This document shows positions 28,408-36,545 of a stretch of 64,000 nucleotides of DNA, one piece after another (the stretch's first letter is position 1; each line of letters begins with the position of its first letter). Source of the DNA: Planctomycetota bacterium. GTDB taxonomy: Bacteria; Planctomycetota; UBA8742; UBA2392. The notes below the pieces were generated by a model. It was not told where the DNA came from. It made no database searches and was given only the letters and a program-made list of their open reading frames with translations. The position numbers were made by a program, and so were the translations under genes. The stretch is from NCBI GenBank assembly GCA_027493625.1, contig JAOSKM010000003.1, forward strand, positions 62,001 to 126,000, read 5' to 3'.

Positions 28408-29583
28408 TCACAAGTCATTGAGCAGCCGAGAGTAGCGCTCAGCAGCCTGGCGTACATCGAAGCTTTTTTCGGCAGCTTTCCGGGCGTTTTCGGCCAGCTT
28501 GGCCCGGCGTTGCGGGTCGGCCATCAGGGCGCGGATCGCCGCCGCCACAGCCTTCGCGTCGCCGGCGTCCACGGCCACGCCGCACTGCAGCTCGGTTACC
28601 AGCCTGGCCAGCTCGCTGGTTTCGGGCGCCAGCGCCAGCACCGGGCGCCCGGCCGCGAGGATGCCCTGCAGCTTGCTGGGCATGGCCAGTCGGTCGGCCG
28701 CGGGCTCCAGTGCGACCACGGCCAGGTCGCAGGCGGCGAGGCTGTCGGGCAACTCACTCAGCGGTCGGTAGTCGTAAAACCGCACGTTGGGCAGGCCCTC
28801 GGCCAGCTTGCGGGTAGGCTCCAGCTTCGCGCCCCTTCCTATATAGGTCAGCACGGCCTCGGGCAGGTCCTTCATCGCAAGCGTCAAGCCTTCCAGCGGG
28901 TGCAGCAGGCCGAGGTTGCCGGAGTACTGGATCACGAACGGCTCAACCAGCCCGTGCTCGCAGGCGAAAGCGCTGTCGGCCTTGGCCAGAGGCTTGATCG
29001 CGCCGGTGTCGGCCCAGTTGGGGATGACTTCCACGGCCGCCTTGTGCTGCAGGGCCTGGGCGCGCTCTCGCATGCCCTCGGTCAGCGTCACCGCTCGGCC
29101 GCGGGCCAGGCTGCGGCGCTGGATGAAGCGCAACAGGCCGGCCAGCGGGCCGGGCTTCATGCGGCCGAGCGCGAGACCCAACTCCGGGTGCAGGTCGTGC
29201 AGCACGTAAATGTAGCGCCGGCCGCTCCATGACAGCCACCAGCCCACCAGGCCCAGTGTGGGCGGGCTGCTGGGAATCAGCAGCACGCCGCCGGAAAACA
29301 GCGTTCGCCAGAAGGCCGTGGTGGTCAGCCACCAGGCGGCAAAGGCGCGGCCGAGCAGCGACTTGCCCGCGCGCGGCGCCCAGAAGCGGCGGACTTCGAC
29401 GCCGTCGAGTACTTCGCACCCCGGGGTGGCGGCCGTGAGCCCCTGGTAGCGCGGGCGCCAGGTCAGCACCCGCACGGGGTGGCCAAGTTTCGCCAGTTCG
29501 CGGGCCAGCAACGCGAATACCTGGCCGTCGGCGGCCACGTCGGGCGGGTAGTGGGGCAGCAGCATGGTCACGCGCCGAGGCAT
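28408..29583 (-). CDS. GT4-family glycosyltransferase (WcaI/WbuB-like)
   Basis: The start MPRRVTMLLPHYPPD at 29583 begins the Rossmann domain directly; the longer reading from 29637 adds unrelated residues. The 391-residue protein has the two-domain GT-B form: N-terminal acceptor part (GQVFALLARELAKLGHPVRV), a middle IYVLHDLHPELG segment, and the C-terminal nucleotide-sugar motif MPSKLQGILAAGRPVLAL. Such enzymes build extracellular polysaccharide or O-antigen. It lies 0.5 kb from a divergent GDP-fucose synthase-like gene, which supports a surface-glycan role. Confidence 0.85.
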   Translation of the reverse strand: MPRRVTMLLPHYPPDVAADGQVFALLARELAKLGHPVRVLTWRPRYQGLTAATPGCEVLDGVEVRRFWAPRAGKSLLGRAFAAWWLTTTAFWRTLFSGGVLLIPSSPPTLGLVGWWLSWSGRRYIYVLHDLHPELGLALGRMKPGPLAGLLRFIQRRSLARGRAVTLTEGMRERAQALQHKAAVEVIPNWADTGAIKPLAKADSAFACEHGLVEPFVIQYSGNLGLLHPLEGLTLAMKDLPEAVLTYIGRGAKLEPTRKLAEGLPNVRFYDYRPLSELPDSLAACDLAVVALEPAADRLAMPSKLQGILAAGRPVLALAPETSELARLVTELQCGVAVDAGDAKAVAAAIRALMADPQRRAKLAENARKAAEKSFDVRQAAERYSRLLNDL

Positions 29584-29602
29584 GCGAGTACCAAAGCATT
29601 TG

Positions 29603-29766
29603 GAACCACGAAGAGCCACGTGGTACTGCAACGGCATGGGCCACGCGGAGGCGCTACGGGCTTTACTGACAACTGCAAAAACATGTTAACCACGAAGAGC
29701 CACGAAGGACCACGAAGGAAAATGCGCCCCACCCTGCTTCGTGGCCCTTGGTGGTTCTTCGTGGTT
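29603..29766. repeat. CACGAAG-family long hairpin
   Basis: AACCACGAAGAGCCACG at 29603-29619 is followed by a long imperfect hairpin: left arm 29688-29719 (AACCACGAAGAGCCACGAAG...), right arm 29737-29766 (CTTCGTGGCCC...GTGGTT). The same units occur near 25500. No protein is supported here. Confidence 0.75.
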
Positions 29767-30142
29767 ACCGTAGTTGCTTTTCATCAGGGAGCGTGCCTCG
29801 GCTTTATGGATGATTGTGAAGGTCCGTAGTCCAACTCGAACGCTTCTTCTGTTCAGGGATCGTAAATCAACGCCAGGACGCAAAGAACGCCACGGCCTGT
29901 GTGTAGATCGTCCGCTCATTGGCCAACGGACGTGGCACAGCGCTTGATTCGTGGCGCGCCCTGGCGGCTTGGCGTTGTTTCCCGCCTGTTGTAAGGAAGG
30001 CGGACGGCCAACCGCCGGCGTCCTTTGCGCCTTCGCGCCCCCGCGTGGCTTATTAGCCTGTCTCTCCAGTCACCTCACGCATCAACGAAACACGTCGATG
30101 CGCGCTTTTGTGCTTTGGGCCGTGGCTGGTTATGCTCCGGCC
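29767..30142. repeat. Intergenic region with a second repeat type
   Basis: CGCCAGGACGCAAAGAACGCC at 29871 and GGCGTCCTTTGCGCCTTCGCG at 30018 are partly complementary, with CTTGGCGTTG between them. The remainder shows no gene or clear promoter. Confidence 0.5.
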
Positions 30143-31069
30143 ATGATCGTTCTCCAGAACGAACGCATCCTGGTGACCGGCGGGGCGGGCTTTTTAGGCT
30201 CGCACCTGTGCGACATGCTGCGCGCCGAGGGCTGCCGCAACCTGTTCACGCCGCGCTCGGCCGACTATGACCTGGTGGATCGCGCGGCCGTGAAGCGCAT
30301 GTACAAGGCCTTTGAGCCGACCATCGTGATCCACCTGGCGGCGCGCGTGGGCGGCATCGGCGCCAACCGCGAGAACCCGGGCCTGTTCTTCCACGACAAC
30401 CTGATGATGGGCGTAAACCTGATTGACGAGGCCCGCCACATCAAGCTGCGCAAGTTCGTGCAGCTCGGCACCGTCTGCGCCTACCCCAAGTTCACGCCGG
30501 TGCCCTTCCGCGAAGAAGAGCTGTGGAACGGCTTCCCCGAGGAAACCAACGCCCCCTACGGCGTCGCCAAGAAGGCCCTGCTGGTGATGCTGCAGAGTTA
30601 CCGCGCGCAGTACGGCCTGCAGGGCATCTACCTGCTGCCCGTCAACCTGTACGGGCCGAACGACAACTTCGACCTGCAGACCAGCCACGTGATCCCGGCC
30701 ATGATCCGCAAGTTCATGGCTGCCAAAGAGAAAGTCACCCTGTGGGGCGACGGCTCGCCTTCGCGTGAGTTCCTGTACGTGCGCGACTGCGCCAAGGGCA
30801 TCATCGAGGCGACACGCAACTTCGAGGGCGCGGCGCCGGTCAACCTGGGTTCCGGCCGTGAAGTCACCATGAAGGACCTGGCGACCATGATCCGCGACCT
30901 GACGGGCAGCCAGGCCGAGATCGAGTGGGACACCAGCATGCCCAACGGCCAGCCCCGCCGCTGCCTTGACACGTCAAGGGCTCGGGAAGCTTTCGGCTGG
31001 CAAGCCGAGACCGAGCTCGAAGACGGCCTGAAACAGACCATCGCCTGGTGGCAGGCCCAGAACCGGTAA
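30143..31069 (+). CDS. fcl: GDP-L-fucose synthase-like NAD(P)-dependent epimerase/reductase
   Basis: This 308-residue SDR-family protein starts at 30143, where MIVLQNERILVTGGAGFLG gives the expected N-terminal Rossmann motif. The 64 residues before it, in a longer open frame, are repeat-derived. Thr/Ser and the YxxxK pair (YGVAKKALL) of the active site are present, as is HVIPAMIRKF, typical of GDP-fucose synthases and close sugar epimerases. Fcl converts GDP-4-keto-6-deoxymannose to GDP-L-fucose for surface glycans. The partner Gmd is not in the window. A CTTGACACGTCAAG motif lies near its 3' end. Confidence 0.82.
   Translation: MIVLQNERILVTGGAGFLGSHLCDMLRAEGCRNLFTPRSADYDLVDRAAVKRMYKAFEPTIVIHLAARVGGIGANRENPGLFFHDNLMMGVNLIDEARHIKLRKFVQLGTVCAYPKFTPVPFREEELWNGFPEETNAPYGVAKKALLVMLQSYRAQYGLQGIYLLPVNLYGPNDNFDLQTSHVIPAMIRKFMAAKEKVTLWGDGSPSREFLYVRDCAKGIIEATRNFEGAAPVNLGSGREVTMKDLATMIRDLTGSQAEIEWDTSMPNGQPRRCLDTSRAREAFGWQAETELEDGLKQTIAWWQAQNR
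30965..30978. repeat. CTTGACNNGTCAAG motif 2 (in fcl)
   Basis: CTTGACACGTCAAG, encoding CLDTSR, with TCA for serine. Confidence 0.5.
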
Positions 31070-31085
31070 CACCGGCGGGAGCATC

Positions 31086-31439
31086 CTAGAGTGCCGCCTT
31101 GGCGGCCGTGACCGTGTCCTTGGCGTTGCCGATGAAGACCTGGCCGTCGATCACGATCACCGGGCGCTTCAGGAACGAGTAGTGCTCGAGGATGTACTTG
31201 CGGAAGTCCTTCTCGCCGAACCTGCTGACGTCCAGCCCCAGTTTCTTGATCTGCTGGCTCTTGCGGCTGAACAGCGCCTCGTAGCTGCCCGCCAGCTGCT
31301 TCAGCGCGTCGAGCTCGGCGCCTGTCAGCGGCGCGGACTTCAGCTCGCGCAATGCCAGCTTTTTCGCCTTGGTTCCCAGCTCCGCCAGGATCTTCTTGCA
31401 GGTCTGTCACGTGCCCAGGTGAATGAAAACGTTATCCAT
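31086..31439 (-). CDS. ArsC/Spx-family thiol reductase, candidate selenoprotein (UGA at codon 11)
   Basis: From an ATG at 31439 with an AAGGA ribosome site, the frame reads MDNVFIHLGT, then TGA (31409-31407), then QTCKKILAELGTKAKK and on to a TAG at 31086. In this thioredoxin-fold family the sequence at that point is normally a cysteine of a CxxC site (as in HLSTCxTC). Reading the UGA as selenocysteine gives a UxxC site and a 117-residue protein of normal length with the C-terminal KRPVIVIDG motif. A hairpin fitting bacterial SECIS rules starts 15 nt after the UGA. The ATG overlaps the upstream gene's stop by 8 bp. The substrate may be arsenate, but reductases of this subgroup are mostly uncharacterised. 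A TGC-to-TGA error is the main alternative. Confidence 0.75.
31372..31409 (-). promoter_or_regulatory. Candidate bacterial SECIS element after UGA
   Basis: On the minus strand, UGA is followed by 15 nt and then AGAUCC-UGGC-GGAGCU. This is a stem with one A-G mismatch and a 4-nt loop whose second base is G. Known bacterial SECIS rules ask for a short upper stem, a G in the first two loop bases and a loop 16-37 nt from the UGA; here the loop begins 19 nt after it. Confidence 0.6.
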
Positions 31440-32541
31440 TGAATTCCTTCTCCGCGCGCTCTTCCAGTTGCCGAATCTCCCGCGCCAGGTGCGGGCTCTG
31501 CGGAAACGCCTTAACACTCGCAAGCGCCTGCTCGTAGTCTTCGTGGCGCCGCTCCCTGATCGCCAGCGCCAGTTGGTACAGACCGACCTGGTACTTGTGC
31601 AGGCGCCGCACATCCAGGCTCTCCACCAGTTGCCGCGCGTGTTCCACATCTCCGCGCAGCACTTGGGCGTAGGCGCACTCCAGTATCACCCAGGCGCGGG
31701 CCTTTTCATTGTGCCGCTGTGCCAGCTCAAGGGCCTCGTTCAGGATTTCGTCCGCGTGCGCAAAATCCCGGGATTCGGCGTAATGCGCGTACGCGATCCA
31801 CAGGCACTGCAGGTGCAGGATGCTGCCGTCGCGCAGTTCCAGAGCGCGCGCCACCAGCGCGGTATCCCATTCTTCCGACATGCGGCCTTGCGACGACTGC
31901 AGGCTCAGGCGCCCCAGAGCGTCGAAGGCGCGCGCCGTCGGGCCGTCCACGGAAAGGCGCATCAGCATGTCACCCGTCGTGGGCGCCCCTTCGCGCTTGC
32001 CGGGAAACAGCGACGCGCCGGTCAGGAACGCGCTGACCGCCGTGTAGAGCAGCAGCAGGTCGCGCGCAACTTCGTGCCGCCAGGCCATCGCGGCCAGCAG
32101 GATTGCCAGCAGCGCCGAGTTACCCGTGAACAGCGCGGCGCTCGCGAACATCATCCAGTAGCGGCGCCCCGAGGGCCTGTCATCCGGCGGCGCCCAGGAG
32201 ACGAACAGCGACGCGGTCTCCAGCCCCGGGACCACCGGAAAACTGCGCCTGCGCAACGGAATACGCTTGAGCCCGCTGGCCAGGCCGCCCACGAAAGGGT
32301 CAAGCAGCGCCACCACGAGGAAAGCGCCTGCCACCACCGGCAGACCCCACAGCATGTGCCACAGGTTGCCGCGTTCCGGCTCAATGCCGAGGGTCGGTAG
32401 ACTCGACATCTGCCCGACGTCAAACCACAACAGGAACGGGATCAGCAGCGCCAACAGTGAGATCGAGAGCAGCGCCATCGCGATCAGCATCAGCCCCTTG
32501 CCCTCGGCGGATGGATGAAACGGATCGGGTTCGCCGGCCAT
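31432..32541 (-). CDS. Membrane protein with TPR-like C-terminal half
   Basis: Four hydrophobic segments (around residues 17-40, 58-84, 125-150 and 155-178 from the 32541 start) are followed by about 190 helical, TPR-like residues (AYAHYAESRDFAHADEIL, AQVLRGDVEHARQLVESL). The order of transmembrane segments, and GASLFPGKREGAPTTGDML before the TPR part, resemble M50-type membrane proteases, whose NPDG-like motif lies there. No HExxH is seen, so if related it is inactive. The start is uncertain (ATG at 32541 or 32586). It is translationally coupled to the candidate selenoprotein by an 8-bp overlap. Confidence 0.65.
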   Translation of the reverse strand: MAGEPDPFHPSAEGKGLMLIAMALLSISLLALLIPFLLWFDVGQMSSLPTLGIEPERGNLWHMLWGLPVVAGAFLVVALLDPFVGGLASGLKRIPLRRRSFPVVPGLETASLFVSWAPPDDRPSGRRYWMMFASAALFTGNSALLAILLAAMAWRHEVARDLLLLYTAVSAFLTGASLFPGKREGAPTTGDMLMRLSVDGPTARAFDALGRLSLQSSQGRMSEEWDTALVARALELRDGSILHLQCLWIAYAHYAESRDFAHADEILNEALELAQRHNEKARAWVILECAYAQVLRGDVEHARQLVESLDVRRLHKYQVGLYQLALAIRERRHEDYEQALASVKAFPQSPHLAREIRQLEERAEKEFNG

Positions 32542-32575
32542 GCCAAACAGGATAATCGCCGCTATGATCGGCGCC

Positions 32576-33073
32576 ATGCTGTTCACCAGGGCACGCCTTC
32601 ACATTGACGACGCGATCCGTGAATGGATCGACACCCAGTGGCCGTGGCTGGTCGAGAAGCTGAAAATGGGCGACCTGGCCGAGCACCTGGTGATCGAGCC
32701 CACCAACGAGTTCTTTCCGCATAAGTGGGAGGCCACGCGCGAGGCCGTCGAGAACCTGTTCCACACCGTGGTCGAGTACGCCGAGGTTGAGCCTTCGCGC
32801 GTTGAGCTGGGGCTGCTCGAGCCCCAGGACGAAATGCCGCCCGCGCTGGTGAAGAAGGACGACAAGTTCGTGCTGCCGCTCGAGATCAGCGAGCTGCGCG
32901 ACCCGGCCGTGACCGTTGCGATCCTCTCGCGCAAGCTGGCGTTGCTGCGCCTGATGGACGCCGGCCTGGACCTCAAGCGCGACGATTTACCGCTGCTGAT
33001 GGACCTGGCCTGCGTGGTGATGGGGCTGGGGATTTTCAACGCCAATGCGGCCGTGCCCCAGGTGCCGCGCTGA
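32576..33073 (+). CDS. Conserved-looking hypothetical protein
   Basis: From an ATG at 32576, 165 residues: MLFTRARLHIDDAIREW..., acidic and helical with a short beta-like centre (KFVLPLEISELRDPAVTVAIL). It has no signal peptide and no recognised domain. The start overlaps the possible long form of the divergent membrane-protein gene, so the promoters of both must lie within or next to the coding ends. Codon use matches the neighbours, which supports a real gene. Function unknown. Confidence 0.6.
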   Translation: MLFTRARLHIDDAIREWIDTQWPWLVEKLKMGDLAEHLVIEPTNEFFPHKWEATREAVENLFHTVVEYAEVEPSRVELGLLEPQDEMPPALVKKDDKFVLPLEISELRDPAVTVAILSRKLALLRLMDAGLDLKRDDLPLLMDLACVVMGLGIFNANAAVPQVPR

Positions 33074-33115
33074 GGCGTGGCGAACTGCGGGCAGTCTGCC
33101 CAGGCGCGCGGCTTC

Positions 33116-33280
33116 ATGAACTGGCCCATGTACGGCTACGCGTTAGCCAAGTTGGCCAAGGCCCGCGGCGAAGCCAAGCCCGCCTGGCTAAAACACCTGC
33201 GCGAAGACACCAAGCTGTTCACGCGCGAAGCCATCAAGTGGCTATCAACCCGGCCGGCTACGGCCGGGGATAAGGCGTGA
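33116..33280 (+). CDS. Possible small protein
   Basis: A 54-residue frame from the ATG at 33116 (MNWPMYGYALAKLAKARGE...), 42 bp after the previous stop. It is basic and helical, with no recognised motif and no clear ribosome site. It could also start at a GTG at 33077. Support is weak. Confidence 0.35.
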   Translation: MNWPMYGYALAKLAKARGEAKPAWLKHLREDTKLFTREAIKWLSTRPATAGDKA

Positions 33281-33713
33281 TGCGCCCGGCCCGCAATGCA
33301 AGCACACAAGTCTTGGTACCGGCCAGTCCGGTGCTTCTGCCGCCCGCTCACGCGGGCTCTGGTTTCGCGTTGTAGCAAACCCAGGGCTGCCTCGCGCCAA
33401 AGGCGCTCGTTGCCCTGGGCTAAGATCTGACGGCCGCTACGCGGCCTGAAAGACGACTGGCAGTTCAGCCCGCGTAGCGGGCGTCCAGAACTTGGCCCGG
33501 GGTGACTGTGGCGCCATGCGCCGAAGGAACCCCGGATACCGAGCCCCACATTCCCAAGCCCGCGTGAGCGGGCGACAGCGCGATTCGACCAGAGATGTAG
33601 ACAGAGGCAAGTCCGACAGGCCGGCGCGACGCGAAGTGCCAGGGCTCGTCCGGCCCCCTCCGCTGTTTCATCGCGATGGCCGGCTGTTATCATCTTCGCG
33701 ACGGGGGTGTCGC
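33281..33713. repeat. Intergenic block of palindromes
   Basis: Several hairpins lie in 430 bp without a gene. CCCGC-TCAC-GCGGG is at 33343. A 40-bp hairpin with CCCAGGGC and GCCCTGGG ends is at 33380-33419. GGCCGC-TAC-GCGGCC is at 33432, GCCCGC-GTA-GCGGGC at 33468, and GCCCGC-GTGA-GCGGGC near 33558. Some units are inverted copies of each other, as expected of a REP-type cluster. Confidence 0.65.
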
Positions 33714-34724
33714 ATGAGTGAGTTCAGGTTCAAGTACAAGGACATTAACGAAAAAGGCCAGCCGATGGGCCTGTTTTCAAGCAAGGCCGTGCTCACGCGC
33801 GATTCGCTGGTTATGGCCCGCAAGACGATCCCGCTTGTCGATGTCGTCGGCGCGGACGGCCACAGCCACAACGCCGTCATCGTCTGGAGAGGCCCCTCCG
33901 GATACGCGAACCAGGAAGCGTTTCGCGTCACCAGCGGCGGCCTGAAGAACGTGCTGCGGCATGTCAACAGTTCGTGCTCTCGTGCCAAGGCCGCGCGTCG
34001 CAAGCAGCAACTGATTGCAGAAGACAAGCTGGATGCATACCGGGAGTGGAACTGCCCGGAGTGCCAGTCCGTAGTTGACCTCAGCGGCCGGGAGGTATCG
34101 CCCCAGATCTGGTGCCCGTACTGCGACATCCTGGTCACGCAGAACGGCAACCCTCCGCGCGGCGAGGTCAGTTTCCACACCTGCGACCAATGCGGGCTGT
34201 ACGCCCAGCCCAAGCCGATGACGGTGCTGTACTTCTGGTTCGCGGTGGTGGCGTTCGGCTACCAGTATGAAATCCGGCGCATGTGCAACGTCTGCATGCG
34301 CAAGGAGGCCTGGAAAATGCTGCTGGTGAACTTCCTGTTCGTGGTCGGTGTCATCCCGTCGGTGTTCCAGTTGCTGCGCGCCTACTTCGGCGGCTCCAAG
34401 CTCAGCAGCGCGTTCCGCGAACTCGACTCCGCGAACGCAGCCTTTCATAAGGGCGACCACATGACAGCCAGCATGCTGTACCGGCGCATCCTGGAGAAAC
34501 ATCCCGACCAGGCCGGGGTGCACTTCAACAACGGCCTCGCGCAGCTCGGGATGGGCAGCACGGAACAGGCGATGGAGTCTTTCGGTGCTTCGCTGAACGC
34601 ATGCATCAACTATGAGCCGGCCTACGGGATGCTGGAGCGTTTGCTGCATGAAGCCGGCAATGGCGAAAAGCTCGAACGCCTGCGTCGGCGCTGCGATGGC
34701 GTCGATTACGTACCCGCAAGCTGA
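33714..34724 (+). CDS. Zinc-ribbon membrane protein with TPR
   Basis: From the ATG at 33714, 336 residues. About 100 N-terminal residues form a beta-rich domain with no clear match. Then come two CxxC pairs, CPEC...CPYC (about 112-137), and a second set, CDQC...CNVC, interrupted by a hydrophobic stretch (VLYFWFAVVAFGYQY). Next is a transmembrane helix (LLVNFLFVVGVIPSVFQLL), then TPR units (FHKGDHMTASMLYRRIL, VHFNNGLAQLGMGSTEQA). The paired cysteines suggest two zinc ribbons facing the cytoplasm. Function unknown; it could be an assembly or sensing protein. Confidence 0.65.
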   Translation: MSEFRFKYKDINEKGQPMGLFSSKAVLTRDSLVMARKTIPLVDVVGADGHSHNAVIVWRGPSGYANQEAFRVTSGGLKNVLRHVNSSCSRAKAARRKQQLIAEDKLDAYREWNCPECQSVVDLSGREVSPQIWCPYCDILVTQNGNPPRGEVSFHTCDQCGLYAQPKPMTVLYFWFAVVAFGYQYEIRRMCNVCMRKEAWKMLLVNFLFVVGVIPSVFQLLRAYFGGSKLSSAFRELDSANAAFHKGDHMTASMLYRRILEKHPDQAGVHFNNGLAQLGMGSTEQAMESFGASLNACINYEPAYGMLERLLHEAGNGEKLERLRRRCDGVDYVPAS

Positions 34725-34737
34725 CAATCCGCGGCAT

Positions 34738-34799
34738 GCTGTCGCCGAAGGCGACTGCATGCGACGCTGCGCGTCGCCCCCGGCCCTTCGGCCGGGGCT
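34738..34799. terminator. Cluster of hairpins between convergent genes
   Basis: Three stems in a row: GTCGCC-GAA-GGCGAC, GCGACGC-TGC-GCGTCGC and GCCCCCGGCC-CTTC-GGCCGGGGC. The last directly follows the rph stop on the minus strand and resembles the REP-like hairpins near 45.6 and 46.2 kb. Confidence 0.65.
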
Positions 34800-35537
34800 C
34801 TATTCCAGCAATGCCTTCTGCTTGGCCGTGAGCTGCTGGATGCCGTTGGCGGCCAGGTCGATCAGCTCGTTCAGCTGCTCGCGGGGAAAGGCGTGCTCCT
34901 CGGCCGTGCCTTGCAGCTCTATGAACAGCCCCTTGCCGGTCATCACCACGTTCATGTCGGTGAAGGCGGCGAAGTCTTCCTTGTAATCGAGGTCCAGCAC
35001 CGACTGGCCGTCCACGATGCCGACGCTGACGGCCGCGACGCTGTCCACCAGGGGCCAGTACTTCAGCTTGCCGTCTTCTTTCATCTTCAGCAGGCAGTCC
35101 CACAGGGCCACGTAGGCGCCGGTGATGCTGGCCGTGCGGGTGCCGCCGTCGGCCTGCAGCACGTCGCAATCGAGCCAGATGGTGCGCTCGCCCACCTGCT
35201 TCAGATCGATGATCGCGCGCAGCGAGCGCCCGATCAGCCTTTGGATCTCCACGCTGCGGCCGTCCACCTTGCCGCCCTTGTCGCGCTGTTTGCGGGTGTT
35301 GGTGCTGCTGGGCAGCATGGCGTACTCGGCCGTGAGCCAGCCTTCGCGCTCGTCGGCGGGCTTGGCCATGTTGGCGGCGCGCATCCAGGGGGGCACGGCG
35401 TCCTCGTACATGGCGGTGCAGAGCACGCGGGTGGCGCCGAACTCGACCAGCACGCTGCCGGCGGCATGGCTGGTGAACCCGCGCGTGAAGCGGATTTCCC
35501 GAAGCTGGTCGTTCGCGCGTCCGTCGTGACGTGGCAT
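34800..35537 (-). CDS. rph: Ribonuclease PH
   Basis: RNase PH trims the 3' ends of tRNA precursors by phosphorolysis. The 245-residue protein has the family opening ([21 protein letters not shown]), the [15 protein letters not shown] phosphate-site segment, and conserved DCDVLQADG. The length is normal (238 in E. coli). The stop is followed by a strong hairpin. The start is preceded by a small gene whose stop abuts it, so they are probably cotranscribed. Confidence 0.96.
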   Translation of the reverse strand: MPRHDGRANDQLREIRFTRGFTSHAAGSVLVEFGATRVLCTAMYEDAVPPWMRAANMAKPADEREGWLTAEYAMLPSSTNTRKQRDKGGKVDGRSVEIQRLIGRSLRAIIDLKQVGERTIWLDCDVLQADGGTRTASITGAYVALWDCLLKMKEDGKLKYWPLVDSVAAVSVGIVDGQSVLDLDYKEDFAAFTDMNVVMTGKGLFIELQGTAEEHAFPREQLNELIDLAANGIQQLTAKQKALLE

Positions 35538-35764
35538 CAGGCATCCCCTTTCGCCAGCGGGTACTGGAACACCGCCTGGATCAACGGGATGTCAATGAAC
35601 ACCGCTATGCCACCTTCCCGATCAACAACACATGTTCTGTTGTCATCAAGAATGCGGGCAAAGTCGGGATGCGGCACCTCGACGCTCTGATCGTTGACCA
35701 GTTCGATCAGCAGGGGTTTGAAGGGAAATGAGTGGAGCAACTCCCGAAGCCGTTCGACGTGCAC
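35537..35764 (-). CDS. Small protein, paralogue of the next gene
   Basis: A 75-residue protein: [29 protein letters not shown]..., sharing its layout with the protein at 35783-35998 (PFKPFSIVLTDGRKFDINHPGEV). Both share a PFKP core, a short beta hairpin, an HP turn and a closing beta strand. No function is known to me; the pattern recalls small families seen in several PVC genomes. Its stop meets the rph start. Confidence 0.6.
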   Translation of the reverse strand: MHVERLRELLHSFPFKPLLIELVNDQSVEVPHPDFARILDDNRTCVVDREGGIAVFIDIPLIQAVFQYPLAKGDA

Positions 35765-35782
35765 TCTCGAATTCCTTCCCCC

Positions 35783-35998
35783 TCAAGCTGCCTTCGGCTC
35801 AATCGCCCTAAGGTAGGAAGTGTCGACGAATTGATAGGAGTCAGCGCCGGTTTTGATCACGCACAAATGGGATCGCAACGCGACCCAGACCTCGCCCGGG
35901 TGGTTGATGTCGAACTTGCGGCCGTCCGTGAGGACGATCGAAAACGGTTTGAAGGGTTCCGTCTTGTACGCCTGCTTGATTGCTTCGGCGATGTCCAT
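35783..35998 (-). CDS. Small protein, paralogue of the previous gene
   Basis: The 71 residues from ATG 35998: MDIAEAIKQAYKTEPFKPFS..., then DGRKFDINHPGEVWVAL and CVIKTG. Conservation with its neighbour is about 30% by eye. The N-terminal helix may be a dimer or target surface. It may be a duplicated toxin- or regulator-like small protein; nothing shows which. Confidence 0.6.
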   Translation of the reverse strand: MDIAEAIKQAYKTEPFKPFSIVLTDGRKFDINHPGEVWVALRSHLCVIKTGADSYQFVDTSYLRAIEPKAA

Positions 35999-36075
35999 GT
36001 CTGACACGGCTGACTCCGGCTCACGATTCGCCGCACGATTATGTTGCAACTCGCACTCAGGCGTCAACGAAAAGG

Positions 36076-36435
36076 TCAGTGCCCTTCGCCGACGATCTCG
36101 TTCTTGTCGTTCAGCAGCACTACCTTGGGCTTGTGGTCGCGCAACTCTTCGCGCTCGAAGTAGCCGAAGGCCACGATGATCACACGGTCGCCGACCTGCG
36201 CCAGGCGCGCGGCTGCGCCGTTGATGCCGATCACCTTGCTGCCGCTGCGGCCGGGAAGGGTGTAGGTGCTGAAGCGCGCGCCGTTGTTGATGTTGTAGAT
36301 GTCCACCTTCTGGTACGGCAGGATCCCCGACGCCTCGAGCAGGTCGGCGTCGATGGTGATGCTGCCCTGGTAGGTCAGGTCGCACTGGGTGACCGTGGCC
36401 TGGTGAAGCTTGCCGGTGAACATCTCGATCTGCAT
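36076..36435 (-). CDS. panD: Aspartate 1-decarboxylase
   Basis: PanD makes beta-alanine for pantothenate and CoA. It is a self-cleaving pyruvoyl enzyme, and the Gly24-Ser25 cleavage site (YQGSITID) is at the usual place. The start at 36435 (MQIEMFTGKLHQATVTQC) gives a 119-residue protein, close to the family's ~126. A start at 36492 adds a non-conserved leader, and one at 36423 is also possible. Confidence 0.95.
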   Translation of the reverse strand: MQIEMFTGKLHQATVTQCDLTYQGSITIDADLLEASGILPYQKVDIYNINNGARFSTYTLPGRSGSKVIGINGAAARLAQVGDRVIIVAFGYFEREELRDHKPKVVLLNDKNEIVGEGH

Positions 36436-36545
36436 GGCTTCGTCCGCGGAGTCTTTCGAAATTCTAGGGGCGCAGGGGGTAGCGTCAATCACCCGCCCGG
36501 CGCGCGGCCTGTCTTAACGCCATCCGGCGATGATTCCAGTCCCGG

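Noticed and set aside
29951..30142. 64-residue N-terminal extension of the fcl-like protein
   Set aside because: It is read from repeat sequence, and the Rossmann motif begins directly at 30143.
31086..31352. ArsC-like gene starting at the internal TTG
   Set aside because: That start would drop the whole active-site loop and has no ribosome site; the upstream part encodes the family's N-terminus in the same frame.
31407..31409. Reassignment of UGA in the whole genome
   Set aside because: Many genes here end at TGA at the expected length (for example fabZ's partner lpxC, the esterase and the DUF1513 genes), so UGA is a normal stop.
33136..33693. 185-residue minus-strand frame across the palindrome block
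   Set aside because: It follows palindromic repeats and the end of the small ORF; no signal or motif supports it.
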